From Halobaculum saliterrae (GTDB taxonomy: Archaea > Halobacteriota > Halobacteria > Halobacteriales > Haloferacaceae): a DNA stretch of 64,000 bases. The notes beneath the pieces were generated by a model. That model searched no databases. It saw nothing but the letters and a program-made list of their open reading frames with translations, and was not told the origin of the DNA. The stretch is taken from the NCBI RefSeq assembly GCF_009831625.1, contig NZ_WUUS01000011.1:62001-126000 (forward strand), in the 5' to 3' direction. A program made the translations under genes and the position numbers. Of this stretch, positions 25,342-33,291 are shown in pieces. How positions within the stretch are numbered: the stretch's first letter is position 1; each line of letters begins with the position of its first letter.

Positions 25342-25693
25342 CGACGCGCTCGACGGCCAGCGGCCGCGCCGTCGACGCACCGGTGGCCCGAGTTAGAGGT
25401 GATGCCGGCGGCTTGGGAGAGCACGCGCTCGCCGAGATCTCGAATACGGAACGTCCGGAGCGCCTCCAAGGCGAGGCGTCCGGTCGGGTCCACGCGTCGA
25501 ACGCCAGGTCCCTACCCATGGCTTCGCCGCGACCCGACGGCGGTCGACTCCCGTAGCCCCGTGACCGCCGCTGACAGTACGTCGATGTCACGACGGTATA
25601 ACCGTTCCGCGCGGAGTATCACCGAGGAGATCCGCAGCGACGAGCGGGGCTCCCCCCACGGTCCGTATCCGAATTCCGGTCGGCCTCGGAGCC
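25342..25693. other. Non-coding stretch between cstA and arlJ, no confident gene
   Basis: About 350 bp between the convergent cstA and arlJ genes. On the minus strand one frame reads like protein from 25493 ('GRLALEALRTFRIRDLGERV') but soon turns Arg-rich, and no start region or family is recognised. It may be a gene remnant. TATA-like GGTATAACC at about 25594-25602 is the only other feature. No tRNA fold could be drawn. Confidence 0.35.
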
Positions 25694-27442
25694 TCAGATC
25701 GTGAGGATCGCGCTGACGAGGTGCTTCGTGAAGACGGCCACGCCCGAGCCGAGCCACGTCATGAGCACGAAGTGGAGGTAGGCGTTCGCCTTGTTGCCGC
25801 CGTCGATGGTACGGATCATCACCGACGAGAGCACGGCGTTGAACAGGATGACGAGCAGGAGCAGGAACTCGATGAGCGCGATGTCGTACACGCCGGCGTA
25901 GATGATCTTGCCGACCCCGCCGGCGTTGGTGATGTCGAACTGTTGGGACAGGTCGGCGAGGATGTTCACGACCTGCAGGCCGATGAAGAACGCGAACGCG
26001 GAGGCGGAGGTGATCCCGTACAGCAGTCCGATCATCGTCACCGTCGCCTGCCGGCGCTGCTCGCGCAGTTGCATGACCGTGTTCATGTTCTGTGAGATGA
26101 GCTCCCCCAGCAGCTTCGGCCGACCCCCCATCGACCGACCCTCGAGGTACATGTCGGAGAACTTCTGGATGAGGTACGAGCGCGTGTCGGTCGCGAAGGT
26201 GTACCACGCCTGCTCGGAGCTGATCCGGATGTTGAGTCGTCGGTACAGGCGAACGATCGCGGGCGAGAGCGCGCCGAAGTCCTTCTGGTGGAGCGTCGCG
26301 AGCACGTCGCCGGTCGTCGACTGCTTGGCCGACTCTGCGGCGCCGAGCGCGCGGATGAACGAGGGGAACTCCCCGTCACGCTCCTCGATGTTCCGCTCCT
26401 CGAACCGGAGCATCACCCCGGTGATCGCCATCGGCGTGATCGGGACGCAGATGTACAGCGCGAGCGGGATGTCCTCGAGGAAGAAGAGGAGTCCGCGTAG
26501 CCCCGGGCCGACGTTGAACAGCCCCGCGCCGACGAAGACGACGAGCGCGACCGTCCCGAACACGCCGACCGCGAAACTGGCCCACAGCCGGAAGTCCGAG
26601 GGCGCCCCCTCCTCGGAGTGGAACCAGACGGGATCGTGCGGGGCCATCGCTCGGATGACGACGTAGAAGCCCAGCTGCACCAGCATGAACAGGACGATGA
26701 CCGCGGAGACGGTGAGCGTCGGGTTGTCGCCGGTGAGGATCGGGAGCACGATGGCGAACACCAGCGCGAACGTCATCGAGAGGATCATCGACATGTAGAG
26801 GTCCTTCATGACCTCCAGGTTCGCCAGCGCGCCCTCGTACACCGTGATGTAGTTCTGGATGACCGCGTCCTGCTCGGACAGCAGGAACTCGTCGAGCGTC
26901 TGGCCGGCGCCGATCGTGTAGCCGAGTCGGTCGAAGAAGTCCGAGAACACGTCCGAAGGGACCTCCTTCGCCCGGCGGCGCAGCGCGTCGTCGAGCGACT
27001 GGTTCCACGTGTCGACGAGGTGGACGACCCGCCCGAGCTCGTCGGCCGCGGCGCCGTACTCCTCCTCGGTCGCGAGCGTCCGGAACACCTCCATCCGGTC
27101 GATGTTCGTCGTCGACAGCACCGTCATGTGCGTCATCACCAGGTGGAGCTGGTTCTCGATCGCCACCTGTCGCCCGTTGAGGTACAGCTTCGGGTAGAAC
27201 ACCGCCGCGACGAACACCAGGATCCCGAGCGCCGGGATCGGCAGGCGGACCGTCAGCGGGAGCGGCAGCAGGAACGCGCCGACGATCGTGAGCAGGAAGA
27301 ACGCCCCCGAGGGGGCGAGGATGTAGCCGACGTACTTCCGCTTGGACATGTCCAGCGCGTCGTACGACGACGCGAGATCCGCCGCAAGCTCCGCTGCGGA
27401 GTCGGGGAAGAAGTCGGACGCGGACGCGCTGTTCGTGCTCAT
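25694..27442 (-). CDS. arlJ: Archaellum assembly membrane protein ArlJ (FlaJ)
   Basis: ArlJ is the polytopic platform protein on which the ArlI ATPase acts to assemble and rotate the archaellum. The 582 residues contain about nine hydrophobic helices in three groups (about residues 38-85, 210-270 and 290-360, plus a C-terminal set), with a large basic cytoplasmic domain (T2SS F-like) between 'YPKLYLNGRQVAIENQLHLV' and 'SDFFDRLGYTIGAGQTLDEF' and a second one after residue 360. It lies 9 bp downstream of arlI and ends the operon. Confidence 0.95.
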   Translation of the reverse strand: MSTNSASASDFFPDSAAELAADLASSYDALDMSKRKYVGYILAPSGAFFLLTIVGAFLLPLPLTVRLPIPALGILVFVAAVFYPKLYLNGRQVAIENQLHLVMTHMTVLSTTNIDRMEVFRTLATEEEYGAAADELGRVVHLVDTWNQSLDDALRRRAKEVPSDVFSDFFDRLGYTIGAGQTLDEFLLSEQDAVIQNYITVYEGALANLEVMKDLYMSMILSMTFALVFAIVLPILTGDNPTLTVSAVIVLFMLVQLGFYVVIRAMAPHDPVWFHSEEGAPSDFRLWASFAVGVFGTVALVVFVGAGLFNVGPGLRGLLFFLEDIPLALYICVPITPMAITGVMLRFEERNIEERDGEFPSFIRALGAAESAKQSTTGDVLATLHQKDFGALSPAIVRLYRRLNIRISSEQAWYTFATDTRSYLIQKFSDMYLEGRSMGGRPKLLGELISQNMNTVMQLREQRRQATVTMIGLLYGITSASAFAFFIGLQVVNILADLSQQFDITNAGGVGKIIYAGVYDIALIEFLLLLVILFNAVLSSVMIRTIDGGNKANAYLHFVLMTWLGSGVAVFTKHLVSAILTI

Positions 27443-27451
27443 ACGCGGCGC

Positions 27452-29119
27452 TCAGGTCGTGCGGTGCATGTCGAAGGGAAGCCCGTCGACGCCGTCGCGC
27501 TGGAAGGAGGTGATCGCCTCGTTCACCTCGTGGTAGCCGAGGATGCCCTCCTGGATCATCCGCTCGATGAGCTCCGCACGGAAGCTCAGGTCGTCGTAGA
27601 TGTCGCGGGTGTCGGCGTACCCCAGCAGCGTCGCGATCTGCTCTTCGAGCACGTAGGAGTTGTTTCGCCCGCGGAAGACGATCTCGTCCTCCACGGGGTC
27701 CCAGTCGAACACCTGCCGGGTGACGACGCCGTCCATCTCCTTGGAGTACCCCTCGATCTCCTGTACCGAGGTGACCCGGCGGAGCACGTCGTCGCCCTGC
27801 TTGACGCGGTTCTGGAACAGCGCCACGTCCGCCACGTCCATGAACGTCTCCGGGACGTTGATCGGCTCGGAGGTGAACCGCTGGATCATCGAGACGATGT
27901 CGGAGGCGTGGAACGTCAGCATCACCGGGTGGCCCGTCTGGGCCGCCTGGAACGCCATGCGACCCTCCGCACCACGGACCTCCCCCACGATGATGTAGTC
28001 GGGACGCGAGCGAAGCGCCGCGGCGACGAGGTCGAACATGTCGACGTCGTTGGAGTCGCCGCCGTCGCCCTCGCGGGTGAGCAGTTGCTGCCAGGTGCTG
28101 TGCGGCGGCACGACCTCGGCGGTGTCCTCCGCGGTATAGATCTTCGAGTCGCGGGGGATGTAGCTGAGGATGGCGTTGAGCGTCGTCGTCTTCCCCGACG
28201 CCGTCTCCCCGACGACGAAGACGGTCTGCTCGTTCTCCAGGCACAGCCAGAGGTACGCCGCGAGTTCGGGACTGAGCGTTCCCCACTTCGTGATCTGGTT
28301 GATCGAGAGGGGCGTCTCCTCGCCCTGGCGGATAGTGAGCGAGGACCCCTTGATCGACACGTCGTCGGAGTAGATGATGTTGATACGCGACCCGTCCGGC
28401 AGCGTCGAGTCGATGATGGGGTTGGAGTCGGAGACGGGGTCACCCATCCGCTCGCCCATGTTGCGCAGCCAGTTGTCGAACTCCGTCGGCGTCCCGAAGT
28501 CGACGGTCGTCTCCATCATGCCGAAGACCCCGTGATCGACGTGACACTCCTTGGGGCCGATGACGTGGATGTCCTCGTTCTCCGGGTCGCGCATGACCGG
28601 CTCCAGCGGCCCGAAGCCGACGATGTCCCGGTTGAGCCGGTAGCGGATGTTGTCGTAGGTCTGCTTGGACACCTCGACGCGGCCGAAGTTCTTGATCGAC
28701 GAGAGGACGTTGCGCCGACCCTGCTCCTCGGTGACGGCGGTGACGTCCTCCAGCAGTTCCTCGATCAGGTCGTCGTATCCCGACTCGCCCTCCGGCGCGG
28801 GCTTGTGGCCGCTCTGGCGTAGCAGCTTCGACTTGACGGTGTCCAGCACTTCCTCCTCGGCGCCCGACAGCGTCGGCTCGACGGTGTAGTACTTCGTGTC
28901 CTGCCCGAAGTCGCCGTACACGTGACAGAAGATGGGACCGCCGACCGGGTACAGCACGTTCGGGCGACGGGCCTCGTGCTCCCCCTCGATCTCGTCGACG
29001 AACATCGGGAACTCGCCGGTGATCTGCTTGAACTTCTGCAGGTGCTCCCGCAGGTGCGGCCGCTTCATCGCCAGCTGTTTCAGTTCGCTCGAGGGGTTCG
29101 CCTGTCCTTGGTCTGTCAT
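27452..29119 (-). CDS. arlI: Archaellum motor/assembly ATPase ArlI (FlaI)
   Basis: The 555-residue type II/IV secretion ATPase hexamer powers both export and rotation. The N-terminal domain precedes the catalytic domain with Walker A 'VFVVGETASGKTTTLNAIL', Asp box, Walker B 'DYIIVGEVRGAEGRMAFQAA' and His box 'GHPVMLTFHASD'. The ATG at 29119 follows a Shine-Dalgarno GGAGGTG (29125-29132) and matches the family N-terminus; longer in-frame starts run into promoter sequence. A 30-codon mini-ORF ends in a 4-nt overlap with this ATG. It has its own promoter, apart from arlH. Confidence 0.95.
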   Translation of the reverse strand: MTDQGQANPSSELKQLAMKRPHLREHLQKFKQITGEFPMFVDEIEGEHEARRPNVLYPVGGPIFCHVYGDFGQDTKYYTVEPTLSGAEEEVLDTVKSKLLRQSGHKPAPEGESGYDDLIEELLEDVTAVTEEQGRRNVLSSIKNFGRVEVSKQTYDNIRYRLNRDIVGFGPLEPVMRDPENEDIHVIGPKECHVDHGVFGMMETTVDFGTPTEFDNWLRNMGERMGDPVSDSNPIIDSTLPDGSRINIIYSDDVSIKGSSLTIRQGEETPLSINQITKWGTLSPELAAYLWLCLENEQTVFVVGETASGKTTTLNAILSYIPRDSKIYTAEDTAEVVPPHSTWQQLLTREGDGGDSNDVDMFDLVAAALRSRPDYIIVGEVRGAEGRMAFQAAQTGHPVMLTFHASDIVSMIQRFTSEPINVPETFMDVADVALFQNRVKQGDDVLRRVTSVQEIEGYSKEMDGVVTRQVFDWDPVEDEIVFRGRNNSYVLEEQIATLLGYADTRDIYDDLSFRAELIERMIQEGILGYHEVNEAITSFQRDGVDGLPFDMHRTT

Positions 29120-29208
29120 CGTGGACACCTCCGTTCCGGCGACGAGCGGCGATCGTCGTCGGACGTGACGGCACCGCGCCCCCGGCTCCCGACGAGGGTG
29201 ATGCTCAT
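29116..29208 (-). CDS. Possible 30-aa leader ORF overlapping arlI
   Basis: Thirty codons beginning 'MSITLVGSRGRGAV'. The ATG is about 28 bp from the TATA centre, i.e. at the predicted leaderless start. The stop codon overlaps the arlI ATG (ATGA), and the arlI Shine-Dalgarno lies inside it. The peptide is Arg/Ser-rich and unlike a stable protein, so if translated it may act only in coupling ribosomes to arlI. No homolog is recognised. Confidence 0.35.
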   Translation of the reverse strand: MSITLVGSRGRGAVTSDDDRRSSPERRCPR

Positions 29209-29234
29209 TACGACGATCCACCCGCGAACGAGTC

Positions 29235-29268
29235 TTAAAGCCTCCCCGCGAGCTATCACCTCCGATAA
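29235..29268 (-). promoter_or_regulatory. arlI-arlJ promoter with archaellum dyad box
   Basis: Read on the minus strand: TTATC, six bases, GATAG, thirteen bases (CTCGCGGGGAGGC, BRE-like), then TTTAA. It has the same spacing as the promoters of arlCDE, cheY and the archaellins. Predicted transcription start is near 29210. Confidence 0.7.
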
Positions 29269-29382
29269 CAATGTGTGCCGTACGCGATAGCCTGAGAACA
29301 CGTCCGCGGGCGGCGACGGCCGATCGGCCGACAGCCACGTGAACGACGACCGGTCCGACGGCGGCGCCCGGGCAGCGGCCGG

Positions 29383-30141
29383 TCAGGCGACGCTGCGCGA
29401 CTCGATGACGATCCCGGTCCCCGAGCGGACCGAGAACCCGATCGAGTCGCCGACCTGACTGCCCATCCCGGCGAAGCGCTTCACCGCGATGTTTCGGCGC
29501 ACGTCGGATCCGACCTCGACCATCTGGAGTTCGAGGAACACGTCGGCGATGGACCGGAACGGCCCGATGGCGTCGTCGCCGACCGCCGAGGGGTCGACGG
29601 TGAGGACGATCACCTTGCCCGAGGAGATCATGTCGCGGAAGAAGGAGATGATCTCGAGTGCCGCCTGTCGCTCGTCGTTGTTGCGGACGAGCGCCTCGAA
29701 CGTCGGGTCGTTGCGGAGGATGGAGTCGAACGTGTCGAGGATGATCACGTCGGAGTTCCACATCGTCTCCGCCTCCATCAGGAGCTTGAGCAGTTCCTTC
29801 CGGTCGGCGTCGGTGTCGGAGAAGTTCCCGCCCGAGTCGAAGTCGGCGGCGAGAAACAGCAGCTCCTCGTTCAGCAGCGGTTTCGTCACGTCGTACCGCA
29901 GCGAGTACATCTGGTCGATGAACCCCGAGACGGTCAACTCCGTCGACAACAGCGTCACGGTCGCGCCCTCGTCGACGAGACCGTAGGCGAACCGTTGGGA
30001 CAGCGCGGACTTCCCGGCGCCGTAGTCGCCCTCCATGAGGACGATCGAACCGCGGGGGATCCCCCCGCCGAGTTCCTTGTTCAGTTGGTCGCGCTCCGGC
30101 AGGCCGATCGATAGCAGCGAATTCTGTTGTGCTCGTGACAT
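29383..30141 (-). CDS. arlH: Archaellum regulatory ATPase ArlH (FlaH)
   Basis: The 252-residue KaiC-like ATPase sits at the motor base with ArlI and ArlX/CDE and is thought to switch it by its nucleotide state. Walker A is 'MEGDYGAGKSALSQRFAYG' (about residues 36-54) and Walker B 'VIILDTFDSIL'. Single RecA domain of normal family length. The 25-bp spacing from arlG fits one operon. The 263-bp gap to arlI downstream contains a separate promoter and no other recognisable gene. Confidence 0.95.
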   Translation of the reverse strand: MSRAQQNSLLSIGLPERDQLNKELGGGIPRGSIVLMEGDYGAGKSALSQRFAYGLVDEGATVTLLSTELTVSGFIDQMYSLRYDVTKPLLNEELLFLAADFDSGGNFSDTDADRKELLKLLMEAETMWNSDVIILDTFDSILRNDPTFEALVRNNDERQAALEIISFFRDMISSGKVIVLTVDPSAVGDDAIGPFRSIADVFLELQMVEVGSDVRRNIAVKRFAGMGSQVGDSIGFSVRSGTGIVIESRSVA

Positions 30142-30166
30142 TAGTGGGTGAGTGGTGTGGTGCGGA

Positions 30167-30619
30167 TCAGGTTCTGAAGCGGAACACTTCCTCGTCGCCG
30201 CTGACGACCAGCTTCAGCCGGTGGTCGCCGGCGGGCAGGTCCGCCGCGGAGAACTCCACGCGGACCACGTCGCCGCGGTGCCAGGTGTCGCCCCCGCCGA
30301 CGACCGAGATGTTCACTTCCGTCTGGTACTCGCCGTCGAGGAGGACGTCGACCGTCCCGGGCTCCGCCGGGAGATCCGATGCACCCGTGTTACGGACGTG
30401 GACGGTGACGTTCTCGTTGCCCGAGCGGTTGTACACCTGCGCGCCGGCGTCGGAGACGATCTCCGCGTCGGCGCGGATCTCGCCGGCCACGTCCAGCGAC
30501 TTCGCCGAGATGGCGTCGCTGACGCGGTCGACCTCGCTCGTCAGGGTGCCGGCGACCGACGCCGCGACGACGATGGCCGCGATGAACAGGATGAGTTCGG
30601 CGGCGCTCCCGCCCGCCAT
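30167..30619 (-). CDS. arlG: Archaellum stator protein ArlG (FlaG)
   Basis: The 150 residues have an N-terminal helix 'AAELILFIAAIVVAASVAGT' like archaellin/pilin but without a prepilin-peptidase site, and a beta-sandwich domain after about residue 60 containing sequons ('NRSG', 'NVTV', 'NISV'). In known systems ArlG forms a filament capped by ArlF and anchors to the S-layer as part of the stator. It lies 1 bp downstream of arlF. Confidence 0.93.
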   Translation of the reverse strand: MAGGSAAELILFIAAIVVAASVAGTLTSEVDRVSDAISAKSLDVAGEIRADAEIVSDAGAQVYNRSGNENVTVHVRNTGASDLPAEPGTVDVLLDGEYQTEVNISVVGGGDTWHRGDVVRVEFSAADLPAGDHRLKLVVSGDEEVFRFRT

Positions 30620-30620
30620 C

Positions 30621-31067
30621 TCAGTTCACCTCGACCACGTCGCTCGCGTCGCGGACCCCGTGGTCGACGACGACCTGCGTGCGGTTCGGCGCGCTCGCGA
30701 GGTCGACCTCGAAGCGCGCGGTCTCGCCCGGCAGCCACACGCCGGTGTCGACGTCGCCCTCGACGGCGACGGTGGTGTTCGCGGGCGCCGGGATCTCGTT
30801 GTCGACGAGCAGCGTCGCGTCGCCGACGTCGAGGCTCGTGGTGCCGTCGTTGGTGGCGTTGACGACGAGCGTCTCGGTGGACGTGTTGTACGTCGCGTTC
30901 GTCACGGTGACGTCCGTGTTCGCCTGCGCGAGCGCGCGGTCGGCGGCGTCGTGGCGCGCGTCGCTCACCTGTTCGAAACCGTTGGCCGCGGCGGGGTACA
31001 CGATGCCGGCCGCGAGGAACACGCCGAGGAAGACGACGCCGGCGGAGGCGCTAACGCTGAAGCCCAT
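30621..31067 (-). CDS. arlF: Archaellum stator protein ArlF (FlaF)
   Basis: The 148 residues have an N-terminal membrane anchor ('SASAGVVFLGVFLAAGIVYP') and an extracellular beta-sandwich with many N-glycosylation sequons ('NATY', 'NTST', 'NATN', 'NTTV', 'NRTQ'). ArlF binds the S-layer and ArlG to hold the motor. The gene overlaps the end of arlCDE by 17 bp, implying translational coupling. Confidence 0.93.
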   Translation of the reverse strand: MGFSVSASAGVVFLGVFLAAGIVYPAAANGFEQVSDARHDAADRALAQANTDVTVTNATYNTSTETLVVNATNDGTTSLDVGDATLLVDNEIPAPANTTVAVEGDVDTGVWLPGETARFEVDLASAPNRTQVVVDHGVRDASDVVEVN

Positions 31068-32571
31068 TCATGCCCCCCGAGAGCTGCGGCCACCGGTCGA
31101 TGACGACCGACTCGGCCGTGGCGTCGGTCAGCTGCATGATGTACTTGAGCGAGCGCGTGTGGTGGTCCAGATCGAGGTGGTCGGTCCCGGGGCGGTCCAT
31201 GAGGTTGCGGTCGATGTCGCCGAAGCCCGAGAGGAACCCCTTGAGCTGGTCGGCGACCTCCTCGTCGATCCAGTCGACGCGCTCGTAGTAGTTGACCGCG
31301 CGCACCGCGTCGGTCGTGGACGACTCCTCGACGAGGAACTCCAGCCACTCCATCACCATCAGGTCGCCGACGTAATCGCCCGGCAGACTGGTGAGGTACG
31401 GCTTGTCCGGCTCGTCCGAGAGATCGTCCTCCTCGACGAACTCGAAGCCGCCGTCGTCGTCGACGCCGGCGCCGCGGCGACTCGGATCCGTCGGCCCCGC
31501 CGTCGACTGGGGCGTCGGGTCGGGATCGGGCTCGGGTTCCGGCTCGGCCCCGCCACCCATCCCGAGATCGCCGGCCTCGTCGTGGCCGTTGGACTCCGGC
31601 TCGGCGTCGAGCGCGTCGAGCGGGTCCGCGCCCCCGTCGGCCCCGTCGGGTTCGGCGGCCTCGGCGCCGTCCTCGTCCCAGTCGGCGTCGCCCGACTCGT
31701 ACTCATCTTTCAGTTCGCTGAAACTCTTTCCGCCGCCGTTGTCGGTCGCCATGGTATCTGAATCGGTGTCATCCGCGTTGTCGTCCCCGAAGCCGTCGAG
31801 GTCGTCGTCGAAGCTGTCCCCCTCGTCCATTCCGTCGAGGTCGTCGTCGAACTCGTCGTCCTCCATCTCGTCGAGGCCGTCGTCGAGGTCGTCGCCCTCG
31901 TCCGCCTCGTCGAGGTCGTCCATCCCGTCGTCCGCGAGGTCCTCGTCGAAGAACCCCTCGGCGTCGGCGCTCGCGAGGTCCTCGTCGAGGTCCTCCTCGC
32001 TCTCCTCCTCGCCGTCGGCGTCGTCGAACAGCCCGAAGCCGCCCTCGCCGCCGAAGTCGCCGCCGCCCCCACCCTGCACGTCGTCGACGAAGGGGTTGAT
32101 CCCCCGCGTCACCATCTCGTAGATGTCGAGCAGGCTGCGAACGTCCTCCCCCATGTCCTCGACCTTCCCGGAGATCTCCTCGTTCTCCGAGCGGACCGTG
32201 TTGACGGTCGAGGAGAGGCTCGCGACCTCGTTCTCGAGGTCGTCGACGCGCTTCTCGAGCTCGGCGACGCCGTCGTCGCCGCCGCCGCCCTCTTCCCCGC
32301 CGAAGGGGTCGTCGTCGTCCCAGTCGTCCATGCCGCCGAGGTCGCCGAGGTCGTCGTCGCCGCCGCCGTCGCCGCCTCCGCCGCCGAAGGCGCCGTCGTC
32401 GCCGCCGAGCAGATCGTCGCCGTCGTCGTCGACGTCCCCGGGCCCGTCGTCGCCGTCGCGGAAGCGATCGAGCAGGCTGGCCCCCAGGAGTCCCAACGAG
32501 ACGAGGAGTGTCGCGTCGGCCCCTGGGATCCCGCCGACCCCTGCTCCCGATAGCGCGGTGAGGAGACCCAT
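31051..32571 (-). CDS. arlCDE: Haloarchaeal ArlC/D/E-type motor-switch protein, single fused ORF
   Basis: ArlCDE links CheF/CheY-P signalling to the motor. The 506 residues comprise an N-terminal hydrophobic stretch ('DATLLVSLGLLGASLLDRF'), a Gly/Asp linker, a coiled coil (about 110-160, 'LEKRVDDLENEVASLSSTVN'), an ArlC-like 'LLDIYEMVTRGINPFVDD', a very long Asp/Glu repeat linker (about 190-380), and the conserved FlaD/E domain ('YLTSLPGDYVGDLMVMEWLE' to 'QLKGFLSGFGDIDRNLMD'). I see one FlaD/E domain, not separate arlCE and arlD genes. The ATG at 32571 fits a leaderless start. Confidence 0.85.
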   Translation of the reverse strand: MGLLTALSGAGVGGIPGADATLLVSLGLLGASLLDRFRDGDDGPGDVDDDGDDLLGGDDGAFGGGGGDGGGDDDLGDLGGMDDWDDDDPFGGEEGGGGDDGVAELEKRVDDLENEVASLSSTVNTVRSENEEISGKVEDMGEDVRSLLDIYEMVTRGINPFVDDVQGGGGGDFGGEGGFGLFDDADGEEESEEDLDEDLASADAEGFFDEDLADDGMDDLDEADEGDDLDDGLDEMEDDEFDDDLDGMDEGDSFDDDLDGFGDDNADDTDSDTMATDNGGGKSFSELKDEYESGDADWDEDGAEAAEPDGADGGADPLDALDAEPESNGHDEAGDLGMGGGAEPEPEPDPDPTPQSTAGPTDPSRRGAGVDDDGGFEFVEEDDLSDEPDKPYLTSLPGDYVGDLMVMEWLEFLVEESSTTDAVRAVNYYERVDWIDEEVADQLKGFLSGFGDIDRNLMDRPGTDHLDLDHHTRSLKYIMQLTDATAESVVIDRWPQLSGGMNGLQR

Positions 32572-32597
32572 TACGCCTGAACACCTCCGAACGAAAC

Positions 32598-32631
32598 TTA
32601 AACCCATCCCGCGGATTATCGCCCCCGATAA
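32598..32631 (-). promoter_or_regulatory. arlCDE-F-G-H promoter with perfect archaellum dyad box
   Basis: Minus strand: TTATC-GGGGGC-GATAA (perfect dyad, 32616-32631), thirteen bases (TCCGCGGGATGGG), then TTTAA (32598-32602). The TATA is 29 bp before the arlCDE ATG, so the mRNA is leaderless. This is the best-preserved copy of the shared motif. Confidence 0.75.
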
Positions 32632-32744
32632 CGGACGTACGTCGGATCTCACGCCCGATATCGAGTATCCGTCGGTCGGAGAACGTGAGAGCGTGCCGAC
32701 GACCGCCGGAGAGCGTGTCGGACGACCGTCGCCGCGGATCTCCC

Positions 32745-33284
32745 CTACAACACGATCGTCTCGCCGCCGGCGTAGGAGACGTGGAGCGCGCCCGTGCCGG
32801 TGTCGAACCGAAGCGATCGGCCGCGGTTGCCGCCGGTGTCGGCCCCGTCGACGGGGACGCCCCGCTCGCGGAGGATCGCCTCCGCGGCGGCGACGTTGCG
32901 GTCGCCGACCGAGCCGTCGTCGCCGCCGGCGTTGAACTCGATCATCTCGGCCGCGCCGGCGATCTTCGCGCGGACCTCTCCGGGAGCGGCCCCGGCCTCC
33001 GCCATCGCGTCGATCGTCGCGTCGACGCCGTCGACGACGAACTTCTCGGGGACGCCGGGACGTCCGTCCGCGACGGGAAGCATCGCGTGTAACAGTCCGC
33101 CGACGCCCGAGCTCGGGTCCCGGAGCGCGACGCCCAGACACGAGCCGAGTCCGCTTGTGACGAGCACCGCGCCGTCATCTGCGACCGCTGCCTCCGAGAG
33201 CCCGACCTTCAGTCGCGACGCGGACTGATCGGACGCCGGCGACGCCGACGGCGCACCCGCGCTCGAGGAGTCGATCGGGCTCAC
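32745..33284 (-). CDS. cheD: Chemoreceptor glutamine deamidase CheD
   Basis: CheD deamidates receptor glutamines and is modulated by CheC. The 179 residues have a disordered Ser/Ala N-terminus, then the family core with the catalytic Cys49 and His66 in 'TSGLGSCLGVAL' and 'GGLLHAMLP', and 'KIAGAAEMIEFNAGGDDGSV' plus 'VGDRNVAAAEAILRERGVPV'. A GTG start at 33284 lies 7 bp after the cheC stop codon, so the pair is cotranscribed. Some 170 bp separate it from the next promoter. Confidence 0.93.
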   Translation of the reverse strand: MSPIDSSSAGAPSASPASDQSASRLKVGLSEAAVADDGAVLVTSGLGSCLGVALRDPSSGVGGLLHAMLPVADGRPGVPEKFVVDGVDATIDAMAEAGAAPGEVRAKIAGAAEMIEFNAGGDDGSVGDRNVAAAEAILRERGVPVDGADTGGNRGRSLRFDTGTGALHVSYAGGETIVL

Positions 33285-33291
33285 GGTCGCC

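Noticed and set aside
25400-25480. GGCTTGGGAGAGC string resembling a tRNA D-arm
   Set aside because: No T-loop or anticodon stem follows at the right distance, and no acceptor pairing was found.
29120-29382. Possible extra gene between arlI and arlH
   Set aside because: Only the 30-codon leader ORF and the arlI promoter were found; the rest has no supported frame.
31391-32935. Ser-rich plus-strand open frames opposite arlCDE
   Set aside because: Produced by reading Asp/Glu/Gly codon repeats in antisense; not gene-like.
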